Source: Cylindrotheca closterium (lineage: Eukaryota > Bacillariophyta > Bacillariophyceae > Bacillariales > Bacillariaceae). From it: 64,000 nucleotides of DNA. Position 1 is the first letter of the stretch; every line of letters begins with the position of its first letter. The notes beneath the pieces were generated by a model that saw only the letters and a program-made list of their open reading frames with translations, did no database searches and had not been told where the DNA came from. A program made the position numbers and the translations under genes. Location: the NCBI GenBank assembly GCA_933822405.4, contig CAKOGP040002269.1, positions 1 through 64,000 on the forward strand, in the 5' to 3' direction. This document shows, in pieces, positions 62,581-64,000 of this stretch.

Positions 62581-62920
62581 CTGCGGATCAGGAACTTACA
62601 TGGAATGTCCAATTGGACTTGTATCTTGACTACGATCTATTGTGAAAGTGCTTTGTACGTCGAGAAGTGATAGTGTATATTGATTACTTTTAGAAAATTC
62701 TTTTTCATATTCGACCTTATTTACAGTAGATTTAGTACCAATTGGCGCCCACGACTTAAACACGATCGACCTACCTTGTAGCAACTAGCGATTGCAGCTT
62801 GGAGCACAAGTATGTGGTGTATTTCAGTTGTAAAAGTGGAGACGTAACAGACTGGATTTTTAAAAATTACCCATAGCTACTACTTGATAAATAATATTGA
62901 ATTTGATCAACGTGCAATCC
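62581..62920. other. Convergent spacer
   Basis: Between the small Tudor-like gene and the 3' end of the metallopeptidase gene. No gene seen. Confidence 0.4.
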
Positions 62921-64000
62921 TCAAACATAGTGCACTTGAACCTGGAGCGTGTGTTCGTCGTCCAATTTTCGGCTGTAGATCTCATGGCCATCGCCTACAT
63001 GTTCGTTCAAATGGCGCCTCCTTCTGGAGTGTGTCCTGGAGATGTTTTCGAGTTCACGCTTTGCCTTGTTGTATTCGGCAAGTAACTCGGGACTGAATCC
63101 GAGAATGTCAGTGGGCTCGACCTCCTTTGCTCGCAACTTGCGTCCACCACCACCCACTGTGCCATAAAGCACCTGTAGTTTGTTGTAGTTCACTTCCCCA
63201 GGGAGAAGATTGTTCTAAAGAAACAAGAATGTCAGTCAAATGAAACCAATCGAAGATTCAATGTTGCATTTCGTCATTCGTACCCGAGGTGTGTTGGTGT
63301 AGTCAAGACAGTCCCCTAAATCTCGCTATAGTGAAAAAAGAGGCAGTTGAAAAGGTTAGTGCGATTGATTGCCTTCGAGACCCCAGCGATTCTGTTTACC
63401 CTGACCCCTTACATTGTCAAATTGTTCGTCTGTGAAAATATGATGGAAAGCATAAAGTGAGCTTCCCTGTGACATCAAGCCATTTCTGTTTCTCCTAGTA
63501 CGATAGTAACAGCTCAAACTTACCGGTATGCGGTAATCCAAAACCATGTCCAATCTTTAGAAGCAACGGAGAGGAAATGAAACGAAAAACATTGTTGAGC
63601 TGAGGATTCGTCGAAACAGTGAAACCTTTTCAAAACTTCTAGAATTCTCAAAAACATCAATATTTACCTCGTGGCACATGACATAGCTATATTGAAGGGA
63701 AGAGTAGTGTGTAAGAATGAAAAAATCACTCGAAACTAAAGGAAATCCGGAGTACAATTGAATTAACTTACCGTCTCTTGTCGGCATCAGCGTTCAAAAG
63801 GTAGAACTCGTTCATTTTGGCGACACTGTTCTTAATCGTTCTTCTATTGAGAATGATAAGTTCGTTGATACCAAGCCAACCAGTCTCTCCGTCTATTTGG
63901 TTGGCCAACATATCGCAAGATTCATATGAGAGACATCACCAAATCAACACACGATTGATTCATCCAATGATGGTGAAAAAAGAAAAAACTTACAGTTGCC
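62921..64000 (-). CDS. Metzincin-like zinc metallopeptidase, 3' part, micro-exons
   Basis: Partial gene running off the right edge. Exons 64000-63994, 63892-63772, 63686-63668, 63554-63524, 63429-63413, 63325-63284 and 63214-62921, with GT-AG introns of 69-113 nt; the joined sequence is 177 codons in one frame. It reveals GNYGETGWLGINE, then the full zinc motif HEIGHGFGLPH (HExxHxxGxxH), assembled from a 19-nt and a 31-nt exon, then DCLDYT, where metzincins have a Met-turn (here Leu). The C-terminal 80 residues are basic and contain SRRRRHLNEH. It probably cleaves proteins, and secretion cannot be judged because the start is missing. Closest in feel to M43-like diatom proteases. Confidence 0.8.

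Overview
The window looks like nuclear DNA of a diatom, most likely a raphid pennate with a large, duplication-rich genome. The evidence is short GT-AG introns (about 70-125 nt), single-gene transcription units on both strands, signal peptides followed by an aromatic residue at the predicted cleavage site (the usual diatom plastid-import pattern), BspA-type leucine-rich-repeat proteins, plastid-type FBPases with a Cys-rich regulatory loop, a diatom-type cyclin and PTS-rich wall-like proteins. The organism name is an inference. No CRISPR array, rRNA, tRNA or intact transposon was recognised.

Layout. 1-10.5 kb: edge of a possible membrane-protein gene, an F-box-like gene, an Rh-type ammonium channel, tRNA-wybutosine enzyme TYW2, two decayed ankyrin genes produced by a segmental duplication that also copied the TYW2 5' end, and a DTW-domain tRNA enzyme. 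10.6-21.3 kb: a secreted protein with two CaMKII-association-like domains, an intact BspA-LRR gene, a cytochrome P450 relic, a small secreted protein and a broken BspA-LRR paralogue. 21.6-37.7 kb: a secreted class I fructose-bisphosphate aldolase followed by a head-to-tail array of four large paralogues (here T1-T4). Each has a basic repeat-rich N-terminal tail, one membrane helix, a conserved outer domain, a mucin-like Pro/Thr/Ser stalk and a Cys-rich tip. Relics of the aldolase and of further array genes lie between them.

38.4-48.9 kb: an SPF30-like splicing factor without its Tudor domain, a serine-acetyltransferase-like protein without the catalytic His, RNase H1, an ABCG half-transporter, a PlsC acyltransferase and two small proteins of unknown function. 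49.2-52.4 kb: two plastid-type fructose-1,6-bisphosphatases arranged head to head. 53.3-64 kb: a TPR protein, two type II membrane paralogues, a small membrane protein, a cyclin with a decaying duplicated tail, a small Tudor/Agenet-like protein and the 3' end of a metzincin-like metallopeptidase built from micro-exons.

The strongest candidate for an undescribed system is the T1-T4 array: a membrane-spanning, wall-facing family with a distinctive 46-residue internal repeat. The aldolase and the FBPase pair belong to the same part of carbon metabolism (Calvin cycle/gluconeogenesis), but nothing in the sequence shows that they are co-regulated. Exon boundaries were set by reading splice sites by eye and by keeping frame and family homology. 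All functional calls rest on recognised motifs, not on database searches.
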